From the NCBI GenBank assembly GCA_011316305.1, contig SAUG01000186.1, forward strand, positions 1 to 53,938: a stretch of DNA of 53,938 nt, read 5' to 3'. Position 1 is the first letter of the stretch, and each line of letters begins with the position of its first letter. Below the pieces are notes generated by a model that did no database searches, was not told the origin of the DNA, and saw only the letters and a list, made by a program, of their open reading frames with translations. Source of the DNA: Rusavskia elegans. Lineage: Eukaryota; Ascomycota; Lecanoromycetes; Teloschistales; Teloschistaceae. This document shows positions 34,427-46,509 of the stretch, piece after piece. A program made the position numbers and the translations under genes.

Positions 34427-34663
34427 AATACTCGTTTATAATAATAGTAAATATATATCTACTAGTAAAATTTCGAATAAATTTCTAAAAGATTATATAT
34501 TTTATTTTTATTAGATTTTCGACGATAGAAATTCTAGAAAGGAAATTTTTCTAGCTAATAAAAAAGTAGATTATTAATAAAATAGTATGATTTATTTAAA
34601 AAATTTATAGTAAAAGATCGTAGACTAATAGATAAAGTAATATAACTACTATTATAAAAAATA

Positions 34664-35600
34664 ATTTCTTTTTAAAAGATTTCTATCTAAAATTATTTGG
34701 AATTATTATAAATATATATATATATATCTTATTTATATTATTTACGGCAACGATTATTATTTTTACAACTAAAAATATATTCGTTAAACAAGATTTATAG
34801 CGTAGTTAATTATTTCTATTTAACTTTTTCCTTTTTTATTCGCGATTATAAATCTTCTACTATTTTTTTCGAATTTATAAATAATTATAAATATCTAATA
34901 TTTTCGCTATATTTATCTATTATACTACGAAAAAATTATCTATAGTTATCGTCTCGGCTATATTTATTATATAACTTGTATCTAAACGCTCCGTTAAACT
35001 ATTAAAATATTCTTTAATCTATTAAATTTTAATAGAGTAGCTAGATAGTACGCTAGCTACTATAGCTAGAAGTTTTACCCGGTTAATTAAATTAAAAGAG
35101 AATAAGAAAGTCGGATAGTATATTTTAAAGGCGGTAAAGAAATATTTTAAATTAAAGTCGAAATAGATTATTCTATCTATAATAAAATTATTAACGACTG
35201 CGCGAGTAGATATAGTTATTACGGATATAAATACTACTATCTACTTTAGTTTACAACTATTACTATTACGAGAATATATACGTATATAAAAGTTTTTAAT
35301 AAGTTATAATATTTACGAAAGGCTTATATTACTAGTAAAAAAAGAAGAAAAAAAAGAAAAAGCGATATCTGCGAAGTATATTTATCTATATAAATTTCTA
35401 TATTAGTTAAATTATCGGTAGAAAGATATATTATATTACTAAATAAATTTAAATTAATATTTTATAGAACCGTTATTTATATTAATAGTTCTATAATATA
35501 AATAATATTACCGTATAATTAATATTAGTATACTAACGCTTGATTTACTTGTCGAACCATTGATTTATCGGATACTAAAACCAGAACGAATTAACTAAAA
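34664..35600 (+). mobile_element. LINE-like retroposon R4
   Basis: Starts CTTTTTAAAAGATTTCTATC with a TA run; ends TCGAACCATTGATTTATCGG and a tail ACTAAAACCAGAACG. Opposite orientation to R3 and only ~240 bp away, so the pair forms a large imperfect inverted repeat. TSD unclear in A-rich flanks. Confidence 0.7.
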
Positions 35601-37697
35601 AAAAAATTATCTTTTATTTTAAAAAGTAAAGTTTTTATTCGAAATATTGATTAACGTACTTTTAGATCTAAAAAAATAGATTATAGATAATTAAATCCTT
35701 TTATAAATTAAATCTACCGGAATTATTTAAATTTATTTATTTTACTTTTTATATATTTCTATTAGAGTTTTAAAATTCGCGAAATAATAGAAATTCGGAA
35801 CTTTAATCTATTTAAATAGAAAACGAAAAAGAATAAAAAAGTCGAAATTTTTTTTAAATATTTATAAAAAGCGAAATAAACACGAATATTTAGTTTAATA
35901 AATCGATTCGCTGTTTTATAAAAGATTTTAAAAATCTATTAAATAGTAAACTAATATTAAAAAAGTTATTAAAACGTTTAAAATTTAAAAAGAAATTCTA
36001 TAAATTTAATAGAAATATAAAAAAAAGAGATAACCTTTATTAAATAAAACTATAAAGATATATAATAAATCTAATATAATAGATTTAAATTATTTAAATA
36101 AAAAAAATTCTATTTTCTTTTTTTTAGAATACCGAGAAATAAACTATAAAAAAAATTATTAACGATAAATTTATTTTTATAAATTAAAAGGGCCGCTAAT
36201 AATATCTTTTCTATCTTTATTTTTATTTTTTTCCTTTTCTACCGAAGAAAAATCGATAGATATAATAGCCGAAGATCTAGTAAAAGGAATAATATAGCGT
36301 CTCGTAGAAATAGAAATAGAAATAGAAATAGAAATAAAAATTAGAACTAGAATCAAAATCGAAACCGAAATAGAAACTATATATATAAATTTAAAACCGA
36401 TATAAATTTATATTAGCTAAAAATATATAACCCGAAAATGATTGAAATTTATATATAGATATCGGTAAAATATAGATAAAAATTAAATAAAATTTTTAAA
36501 AACGTATAAAAAGAAAAAATAGTAAAATTAAAAATTTAAAAGAAAATATATTATTTAGTTATATAATGATATATAAAACCGATTAGATTAAAACTCGCCG
36601 CGGTTCATTTTTCTATAAAAGAATTATTCGTATAACTATAATTACGAATCTACTATTAAAAATACTAGAGAAATAAATAGCGTTATATACTAGAAACTAC
36701 TATTTTAATAAAAACGTATCTTTTTTATATATATATTATAATAAGAAAAGTTATATATATATTTTATTTAGCATCTAGAAAATTTCTAGTAAATTGTTTC
36801 GAATTCGATTTAAAGCTATTATATATATTGATAATACTAGATTCAATTTTCTATTAAAATAGTATTTCCTGCGATTATATTATATAGCTACAGCTATAAT
36901 ATAAATGTTATATTATATTAGAACACGTTTATAGCTATATATTATAGCTAAAGTATATTTCGATTTAAAAACACTTTTACTACGTCTATAATTAGCTATA
37001 CTACACGTTAAATAAATTAGAGAAATATAGATAGAAAGAAATATAACTTTTCTATATATCTAGACAGACTATACATCTTCTATACTACGAATATATTTAA
37101 TTTCTATCTATTTATCGCGAATAAATAAAAGAAAAACAATTATAATAAAGAAATGAATATATAAAAAATAGTTTACAAACTTTAATTAATATATATATTT
37201 AAAGATATATCTTTATAAATATTCGAAACGCGTTATAATATGGAAATTTATATTTTCTAGATAATATATTAGAAGTAAATAACGTAGAATTCTAATATAA
37301 ATAAAATAAAAATATATTAGAAAATCTATAGAAAAACTATATATATTAAAAATAAAAGGCGTATATATCGTTTATATTAAAGAAATACGACGAAGATAAA
37401 AAAGAAAAAGATTAAAAATAGAAGTAAATATTATAAAAATCTATCTATAAAACGCGCGGATATTTATATATAGTTTCAAAGCTGTAAAGAGTATATATAT
37501 ATATATATTATATTTTTTTTTCGTATATTTACTATTCTATATTAGATTTAATAAAAAATTTAAAAAATAAATTAACTATAGAAATATAAAGATAAAAATC
37601 TATCTATATACTATATCTAATTTACATTTTACGAAATTAAATAATAGATATAATATAGGAATTCGAAGCGAATTCTAATATAGAAAAATATTACTAT
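35600..37697 (+). mobile_element. Distal part of gypsy element G-I
   Basis: Collinear with G-II 43020-46510 (less R5, a truncated copy and E7). No readable domain; expected to hold the integrase C-terminus and 3' region. Ends where unit U3 starts. Confidence 0.55.
36307..36346 (+). repeat. AGAAAT hexamer microsatellite
   Basis: Five or so GAAATA units (36308-36340). A degenerate version is at 43768-43790 in the collinear place of G-II, so it was already in the parent element and expanded here. Confidence 0.8.
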
Positions 37698-38776
37698 AAG
37701 GCCGGAGGGATTTAGTATATTATAAGACGGTTACTAAACTTTTTAAATACTATACGCGCTAGTAGCTAGAGATTCTAATAGAGTAAAAACTTTATACGAG
37801 AGAGATTCTCTTTTCTATTAATTAATTCTATTATTTAATAGATTTTTTCCTCGTATATATTTCCTACGTAGTCCTTTAAACGGATCTAAACTTTATATCG
37901 ATTAATAGTTATAAATAGAAACCGTTATAAAAGATCTATTAAAAGAATTTTATATAATAAAATATTTAGAAAGTATTTTATAAATCTTTGAAAAAAAATT
38001 ATCAATAATTTTATAATTCGATAAATCGATTTCGAAAGTAAATTTAAAAATATAAAATAAAAGGACTAGCAAATCGTTTCGAACTTTAATAAATACTCTA
38101 TTTATTTATAGAAAAAACTCCGGATTCCGTTAAATAAAGAAAAGTAAATATATAATCTATAAACTAAAATTCGAAAATTTATTCGGTATAAAATTTTCAA
38201 TTATAGTAATAAAGATTAAATTACTTTATAAATGATTTAAACTTTTTAAAATAATATATCGATATCGAATATTTTCGATACATTATAAATTAACTCTAAA
38301 TTTAATTGAATAATAAATCAAAAGATAATAAATTTAAAAAAAATAGCTAATTTTATAGTAAAAACGATATTAATAATAATCGGAACCGAAGAAATCAAAG
38401 CCGAAACGACTAAAAAAAAATAGAGAAAGAAAGTTATAATATAAAAAGCGGCGGAAATCGAACTATAATCTAAATCGATAGTTTAATATAATTTGAAATT
38501 ATAGAAAAAAACATTACCAATTATATCTATAATAAAAAGAAATATAAATCGAATAATTCTATTTATTTTAAAGATTCCGATAATATAAAAAAGCGAAATA
38601 AAAGTTTATATTCGAGAACCGCGAAAGTTTAATATATACTACTAGCGTATAAGATTTCAAATAATAGCGAAAACATTCTATTATATTTACTCTCTAGATA
38701 TAAATTAATATATCGAAAAAATATTTCTATATCTAATATTTTATCGATTTTAAAATTTAAAAAAAATTTATTTTAT

Positions 38777-39219
38777 TAGATTGGCCGTCGGGTCGGGTTT
38801 CGAACCCGGGTTAACTAATCCGACCCGACCCGAATCGGGTTAGAAAATTCTATAGTTCGATTCGACTCGAATTTTAAATCGGATTATATAACCCGATCCG
38901 ATCCGACTAATCCGCTAAACCTATATAACTCGTATAACTCTAGTATAAAAGTTATATAAATTATTTAAATGAATTCTAATTAATTAACTACGCTAGCTAG
39001 AAAGGTTCTAGTTAGATTAAATATATTAGTTTAATATAGTATCTATAATAGAAATTAGAATATAATATATATATTAATTTATAATATATATTAATTTATT
39101 ATATATATAAAATGTTTAGCGAGTACTTCGGTTCGATTTAAGTTCGATCCGAACCCGACCGTTTAGCGAGTCGAATTCCCGACGGTTCGACGGAAATCCA
39201 ATCCGAAGTGGCTAGACTA
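38777..39219. mobile_element. hAT-like miniature element B8
   Basis: 443 bp, TAGATTGGCCGTCGGGTCGG at left, GAAGTGGCTAGACTA at right; perfect TSDs TATTTTAT at 38769-38776 and 39220-39227. GC content is visibly higher than the host, so it is younger or less RIP-mutated. Confidence 0.9.
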
Positions 39220-39759
39220 TATTTTATAGTAATAGATTAAATAAAATAATTTACTAGAAAGTACTAATATTTCTAGAAATTTTTAAACGATCGACGGTAA
39301 TATTATATACTTTGATAGAATTTATAAAATAAAAGCTAATTTAGAAATACTAAATAAAAATTGAAAAAATTAGTATATTAAATTTTATAGTTTCGATAAA
39401 CGAGATTATAATATAATCTTTGAATATTTTCTAATTCTATAAAGCCGACTTTAATATCTAATAATATAATATTAATTATATATTTCCTTTTTAGTTTTTA
39501 GATAAATCGATTATGAAATATAATTTAATAATATTCTAGAATAAAATGAAACTATTTATAAATTGTAGTCTTTATAGATATTTTTTTACAATTTTATTAA
39601 ATAAACTAAATATTTATATCTAAATTAAATATTAAATCGATAATAAACCCGGAAAAATTTCTGGAAGAAATTCTATTAATAATATATAATAAAACGAATT
39701 CATAGTTATTCGAAAATAATTTTCTAGTATATTAGAAAAAAAACAGATTCGTTTATCGA

Positions 39760-39910
39760 ATAAATCTACTAGATTTTCTATTTCAATTATAAAAATAAAC
39801 CGGACGGTAATATACGATTTTATATAGACTATTAAAGATTTAATATAATTAGAATCGAATATAAATATCTATTATCCTATCTATCTAAAATACGAAACTA
39901 ATTTATATAT
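39760..39910 (+). pseudogene. Reverse transcriptase box of G-II
   Basis: Reads YFNYKNKPDGNIRFYIDY, then RFNII and YLLSYLSKIRN: the conserved Ty3/gypsy RT block around KPDGxxRxxxDYxxLN. Remaining stops are at positions where Gln or Arg codons would be hit by RIP. Confidence 0.85.
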
Positions 39911-40940
39911 ACGCGACGATATACTAAAATTAATATTCAAAATATCTACTATTATATTCGTATTTAAAAGAATAATAAATAGATAATAGTCTTTTTAAAA
40001 TAAAATAACTTGTACGAGTACTAGATAATATTTTGTAGTTTTATTAAAACGTCCGCGACAATCTAGTATTATATTAATAATATTTTAAAACTTTATTTTT
40101 ATATCTTTTATAAAATTTATTTTAAAATTATTTTAATTTATTTATAGATGTAATGAAAATGATAAATATAAAAATTATAAAATATTAATAGTTTTACTCG
40201 TCTATTAGTAATATAGAAAGCTTTCGAAATATATTTTTAATTAAATAGAAATTTTATTTCTAGAATTTAATATTAGAAGAAATAAAATTTTAAATAAAAT
40301 AGTCGAAACTCGAAATAGTAGTAGATTGGCGTACGTTTTAAAATATAAAAAATAATTTAATATCTCTAGATATCGTAGAATCTTATAGATATTTAATTAA
40401 AAAAAATTTTAACTTTAACTTTTTCTAACAGATTTAATAAAATAAATAAAAAAAGACGTTCCGAATTTTTTTTTAAATAGTCAATAAATATATAGAAGGC
40501 TTTTAATAAATTTGAATATATCTATATAAACATTTTTATCCTATAATATATCAATTAAAAAGCTAAAATTCTGATTGAAATCAATATATTAAATTGAAGC
40601 GTTAGTAGATTTCAAAACTAGTTATATATAAATAGATAATATAAATTCTATTATTTTTGTAAACTATATATTTAAAAAAATGAAAACTTATTAAAATATA
40701 TATAAAAATAAAATATATCAATTTATTTATTACTTTTAATTAAGAAAATATTTTCTATAAAATAGTAAAAAGTCTATTTACGTATTTATAGATTATAAAA
40801 AACTTCGTTATTTTATATCGTCTAAAGATTATTATTCGAAATTAATTTAATAGAGTAAAAGATTTATAATATTCGATTTTTATATTAAATATTAAAAAGA
40901 AAAATTTAATTTTATAAATAGTACTTTTAAACGGTTAGAT

Positions 40941-41895
40941 TAGATTGGCTACTTCGATATAGAATTTCTATCGGTATTTTAAAAATCTGATCCGAGTTTT
41001 AATAAATCGGTTCGATTCGACCCGTTAAACGATTTAGATCGAGTTCTAAAATTAGAATCGAAATTTAAATCGGATTATAAAATAGATATCGATAGAAATC
41101 AAATCCGATTTAATAAATTTTCTATATATAATATAATATTATATTTGAAATAATATTATATTATAATTAATAAAATATCTAATTATTTATACAAGTAGGT
41201 CTAGATAACGCAGTATTAAACTACGTAACTTGAAAGCCTAGCGGATCCAGCGTTCTTCGGAGTTAACGGAGTTAAATCCGACGGGTCGGAAATTCGAATC
41301 CTTCGAAGGCTAATCTAATATTTGAATTTTTCTAATCGATTAAATCGATTTTTATACGGAGTTTTTATATAGAAGATTTAAATAATAGATTATCTCGGCC
41401 TAGCCGTTACGAATCGAAGTAAATTAAATTAATTAATAAAGTTAAATAGATTTCGATTATTCTCTGGATTTTAATCCAAATCTAGCTCTTTCGAAAATCT
41501 TTAGTTCGAGTTTTTAGTAAAATATTTAAATACTATAACAATTACGTACTTTGATCGAAATAGCGCTTCTAGCGTTAAAATCGTAAAAGACTAAAATCAA
41601 AATCCGATTGATTAATCGTATAAATAAATAAATAAAAGTAATATATATAGATAGTATATTTAATCTAACTAGAAATCTTTCAGCTAATATAATTATTTAA
41701 CAAAATTTATTTTAGATAAATAGATATAACGTTTATACTAGATTTAAATTTTTATATTAGCTTTTAGCGGTCTTAACGGATTAAACCCGGGTTTTCGAAT
41801 TTAATTCGGAACCGATTCGAATCGAATTTTAGAAAAATCCGACCTAATTCGGATTAGTTAATCTAGATTCGAAATCCGATTCGACAGCCAATTTA
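40941..41895. mobile_element. hAT-like miniature element B9 carrying SINE E6
   Basis: TAGATTGGCTACTTCG at left, GACAGCCAATTTA at right; TSDs GGTTAGAT (40933-40940) and GATTAGAT (41896-41903) differ by one G/A. About 520 bp without the SINE. Confidence 0.85.
41198..41636 (+). mobile_element. tRNA-derived SINE copy E6
   Basis: Head GGTCTAGATAACGCAG, box B AAATTCGAATCC (one change), body with TCTCGGCCTAGCCG, tail TTAATCGTATAAATAAATAA. Flanks TATACAAGTA and AATAAAAGTA may be an imperfect TSD. Confidence 0.8.
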
Positions 41896-44156
41896 GATTA
41901 GATATTATAAAATCGTATAGAAATGAAAATAATAATAATTTTTTTCTATTTATTTTTTAAAATAAACTTCGTATACGCGATTTATAGCCGGAAATCTAAA
42001 AAAAATATTACTATTCCGATAATCGTTTATTTAACTACTATATTTAATATTATAAAATTCGACTATTTTTTATATATTTATACTAGAACCTTACGCTTTT
42101 TAATATTGATGATTTTTAAAAATAAAAAGATATATGAAAATATATTCAAATCTATAACGATTTAGTTTATAAAATTGAATTCTTATAGTAATTTTATAAT
42201 TAATAAAGATAGGAAATAGAAATTTTCTAAATCGTTAACTAAACTCGTTAAAATAAATTATAAAATAATTTTTTTTATTGAAAACCTGAAGTTTATATTT
42301 CTAAAAACCTGATTACTATAAAAAAATAGTATATATAAATTATTATAATCGATTCGTTTATTATTTTACTATTAAATAAATTTTAGATTTAATTAAATAT
42401 CAATATTAATAGCCGAAAATAAATAAAAAAAATTAAAAAATAAATTTATATATATTGTATTTACTAAAAGATATACTTTTATAATTATAAATACTATAGA
42501 AAATTTAATCTAATTTTATCCAATAATATAAATTTTTTTTTCTTTATAATAATAGATTTTATAATCGATTTCCCGTCTATAAAAAATCCGTATACGAATA
42601 GAATAAACGATATTATCTATAAATTTATTAATCAATTAATAAAATACTGAACGTATATTATAATAGAAAAAATTTGAATATTAAAAATTGAACAGATTTC
42701 TTTAATAAGATTTTATCTATATTTTTAATATAATATAAAAAGTAATTTTAAATTGAAGGTTTTTATTTACTAGTAACTTTCTTGTAAATAGTTCCATATT
42801 ATTTAAATATAAAACGTCTGAATAAATTTTTAAAAAACTATATATTTTATTTAGATTAGATTTTCGAAAATAAAGTTTTTAAAAAACAATGTTTCTAGTT
42901 ATTAGAAGAGTAGATTAGTTGTAAATAGTAAAAATAATTTGAAAAATTTAGAGTGAAAAGTAAAAGCATAAAGTAATAGATAGAGTAATATCACCGCTAT
43001 TATAAAAAATTCTTTTATTAAAAAAAAGGGTTTTTTTTTAAAAATATTAATAGATATACTTTTAAATCAAAATAAAAAATAGATTATAGATAAAAACCTC
43101 TTTTAAAACATTGAATAAATTTAGTTTATAGATATATAAATTATTTCTAACGGAAATATCTATAATTATCTAATTTTTTTTTTAATTTTATATAAATTTT
43201 AATATTTATAAAATAGTAGAAATTCGAAACTCTAGTTTATTTTAATAAATGATAAAAAAATCGAAAATCGAAAATTTATTAGATATTTATAAAAAATTAA
43301 ATAGGTCCGAATATTTAGTTTAGTAAATTGATTCGCGATTTTATAAAAGATTTTAAAAATCGATTGAATATTTAGCTAATATTAAAAAAATTATTAAAAA
43401 TTTTAAAATTAAAAAACCCTTTTATAAATCTAATATAATTATAGAAAAAAGTATAAATTTTAAAATGATATTTATAAAAGAAGAGAAATAGTTTAAATCA
43501 ATATATTTAGATTATTTAATTAAAAGAATTCTATTTCTATTTTTTAAAAAAACAGTCGTATATTTGAAACTGTTTTAAAATATCGAAAAATAAACTATAA
43601 AAAGTTTATTAACTATAAATTTATTTTCGCGAATTATAGAATCGCTAATAATATTTTTTCTATTTTTTATTTTATTTTTATTTTTATTTCTTTTTTTCGC
43701 TAAAAAAATATCGACCGATATAGCGGCTGAAAATCTAGTAGAGAAAATAGTATAATATTTTATAGAAATAGAAACAGAAATAGAAACTAGAATTAGAACT
43801 AAAATCGGACCCGGAATAGAAATTATATAAATAAATTTAAACCCGAAATAAATTTATATTAGCTAAAGAAATATAATTTAAATAAAAATGAAATCGATAT
43901 CTATACCGATAGAACGTATACGGAACGTAAATAATATATTAAAAACTATAAAAATAATCAAAGTAATAAAATTAAAAATTTAAAAGAATCTAATTTTATA
44001 TCCGTCTAATAATATATAGTACCGACCAGATTAAATTTAATTAAAGTTAATTTTTCTACAATAAAAATCTATTCGGATAACTACGAATATATTCTATAAA
44101 TTAACTAAATAACGTTTATCTATAATTACGAACTTTATACTAAAAAATCCGGCAAA

Positions 44157-45130
44157 ATTTAATTAATTTATTTTGATTTTAGTATCCGATAATTATAAAC
44201 TAATGATTCGATAAACAAATTAAACGTTAGTATATTAGTATCGAATATACGATAATAGTATTTATAGTCTAGTTTAATTAATATTAATAACGGTTTTTAA
44301 AAATTTAAATTTAAACTTTTTTAGTAATAGATTATATTCTTCTATAGATAATTTAATATAAAAATTTTTTTAGATAAATATTTCTTGCAATTATCGCGTT
44401 TCTTTTTACTAGTATTATTTATAAGTTATATATTATCTATCGTATATATTACGATTTATTAAATTCTTTTACGTACGTATATCTTTTCGTAATAGCTATA
44501 CCGTAGATAAACTAGACGGTAGTATCAATATCTATAATAACTATATCTATTTTTAAAGACATTAACTATTTCGTTATAGTTAGCGTAACCTATATCGACT
44601 ACGATAAAATTTTCTTTATTACCTTTAAAATATACTATCCGACTTTATTATTTCTTATTATTTTAATCGACTAGATAAAACTTCTAGCTATAGTAGCTAG
44701 CGTACTAACTAGTAACTTTTTTAAAATTATACGGACTAAAAAGTTCTTTAATAGTTTAGTAGAATATTTAAATACAGATTATAAAATAAATATAGCCGAA
44801 TCGATAACTATAAATTTTTCCTTTATAGTATAGTAGATAGCTATAGCGGAAATATTAGATACTTATAATTATTTATAAGATCGAGGAACGATAGATTAAA
44901 AACTACGAATAACGAAATTATATTTATATAACGGAGGATTCGTAATCGAATAAAAAGAAAAATAGTTAAATAGAAGTAATTAACTACGCTATAAATTTTA
45001 TCTGACGAACTATATATCTTTTGCTATAAAAACTTTTTATACGTAAATTACAATAGTCGTTGGCGATTATAACGTTGATAATATAGATATAAATTCAATA
45101 TAACTCTAGATAAAAGATTTTCAGCGAAGA
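44157..45130 (-). mobile_element. LINE-like retroposon R5 (minus strand)
   Basis: 974 bp, more RIP-mutated than R3 but collinear with it (CTAGCTATAGTAGCTAGCG at ~44685). Flanks AATCCGGCAAAA and ATTCCGGGAAAA may be a 12 bp TSD with two changes. Confidence 0.7.
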
Positions 45131-45457
45131 TTCCGGGAAAAAAAATAGTATTATATACTAGAAACTATTGTTTTAATAGAATTTATCTTCGTTATATATA
45201 TAGTAGTAAAAGGAATAACGCCTAAATTTTATTCAACGCCAAAAAAACTATTAGTAGATAGTTTCGGGTTCGAATTAAAGCTTTTATATATATCAATAGT
45301 ACTATATTCTATTTATTTAATATTTTCTATTACTAATTTATTTAGTTATAGCTATAGCGCAAAGCCTTTATAATATTAAAATAAATTCAGAATTATTATA
45401 ATTAATTTTCGTTTTGAAATATATTTACTATATTTATAACTAGTTATATTACGTGTT

Positions 45458-45512
45458 TTCTCACCGAACCACTGATTCACCGGGTACCAAAACCAAAACA
45501 AATTAACTAAAT
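45458..45512 (+). mobile_element. 55 bp 5'-truncated copy of the L/R retroposon 3' end
   Basis: Only the last 55 bases of the family: ACCGAACCACTGATTCACC, GGGTACCAAAACC, then AAACAAATTAACTAAAT. TSDs ATTACGTGTT (45448-45457) and ATTACGAGTT (45513-45522). The flanks join to match G-I near 37010. It keeps its CpA sites, as expected of a repeat too short for RIP. Confidence 0.85.
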
Positions 45513-45948
45513 ATTACGAGTTAAATGAAATAGGAAAAAATAAATAGAAAAAAAAATTTCTATACGACTAGAAGGTTATATACTTTCAATACTATAAATA
45601 TATTCGACTTCTATCCAATTCCCGCGTATAAATAAAGGAAAAACTATAATGAAAAAAGAAATAATAAAATAAATATAATTTAAAAGCTTTATAAAATATA
45701 TATACGAATATTCGAAACGTATTATATTATAGAAATATACGTTTTCTAAAACGAAAATATATTAGGAAATCTATAGAAAAGCTATATATATTATAAATAA
45801 AAAGCGTATATACCGTTTATACTAAAAAAAATATAATAGAAAAGAAAGTAAAAGTTAAAATTAAAAGTAAATATTTTAAAAATATATCTATAGAACGCGC
45901 GGCTATTTATAAATAATTTTATAACTATTAACAGTATATATTTATATT

Positions 45949-46343
45949 GGCCTAGATGGCGCAGTAATAGATTACGTTATCTAGAAATCTAACGGATTCG
46001 CGTTCTATTTCGGAATTAGCGGAATTAATTCAGCGGGTCGAAGGTTCGAATCCTTCGAAAATTAATCTAATATTTAAGTTTTTTCTATCGACCGAATTGA
46101 TTTTTATATGGAGTTTTTATATAGAAGGATTATTTAAAAGATTATCTCGGTCTAATCGTTTCTGATCGAAGTAAAATTAAATGAAATAAAGTTAAATAAA
46201 ATACGATTTCCCTCTGGATTTTAATCCAGATCTAGTTTTTTCAAGAGTCCAAAATAATAATTACGTAATCTAATCGAGTAATACTTCTAGTATTAATTCG
46301 TAAAAGACAATTTAAAATTCGAATGATTAAATCGTATATATAT
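45949..46343 (+). mobile_element. tRNA-derived SINE copy E7
   Basis: Head GGCCTAGATGGCGCAGTAAT (good A box), box B GAAGGTTCGAATCC, body lacking ~25 bp in its 3' part, tail AAATCGTATATATATA. Second-best head after E3. Confidence 0.83.
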
Positions 46344-46509
46344 AATTTTATTATATTATTATCTTGTTTTTATATAATTCTACGTTAAACCAAAAAAAAG
46401 GGAAAAAACAAGTCAACTATGGAAATATTAAAATAAATGATCAGTTTTTATTCCGTATCTAATTTAAATTTAAATTCGAAAAGAATTTCAATATTGAATA
46501 ATATAACTA

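Larger units (their letters stand above)
32470..34475. mobile_element. Unassigned ~1 kb insertion X in G-I (itself holding R3)
   Basis: Absent from the collinear place in G-II (near 42810). Outside R3 it includes less RIP-mutated DNA (32980-33330, CA and TG present) and a 50 bp tandem repeat. Ends are not sharp; no protein motif. Confidence 0.4.
15192..37697 (+). mobile_element. Ty3/gypsy-type LTR retrotransposon G-I, expanded by nested insertions
   Basis: Pieces in order: LTR/leader-like units (15192-17282), leader (19716-20275), gag (26941-28016), RT and RNase H (29063-30222 and 31304-31560), integrase (31980-32470), distal part (35600-37697). Joined, they give roughly 9 kb, a normal full element. 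Collinearity with G-II and G-III shows where insertions split it. The RT contains a KPxGSLRF-like box, RNase H a TDASNR-like box, and integrase an HHCC-type zinc region. All frames are full of TAG/TAA from RIP. The gag-RT-RH-IN order places it in Ty3/gypsy. Confidence 0.8.

Noticed and set aside
33488..35600. A single foldback transposon with ~0.9 kb inverted arms
   Set aside because: The left arm has its own perfect 13 bp TSD inside the pair, so it inserted independently of the right arm.
41923..42165. 80-codon frame starting MKIIIIFFYL
   Set aside because: Lies in a RIP-mutated gypsy region between RNase H and integrase; the collinear place in G-I is closed; AT-rich chance frame.
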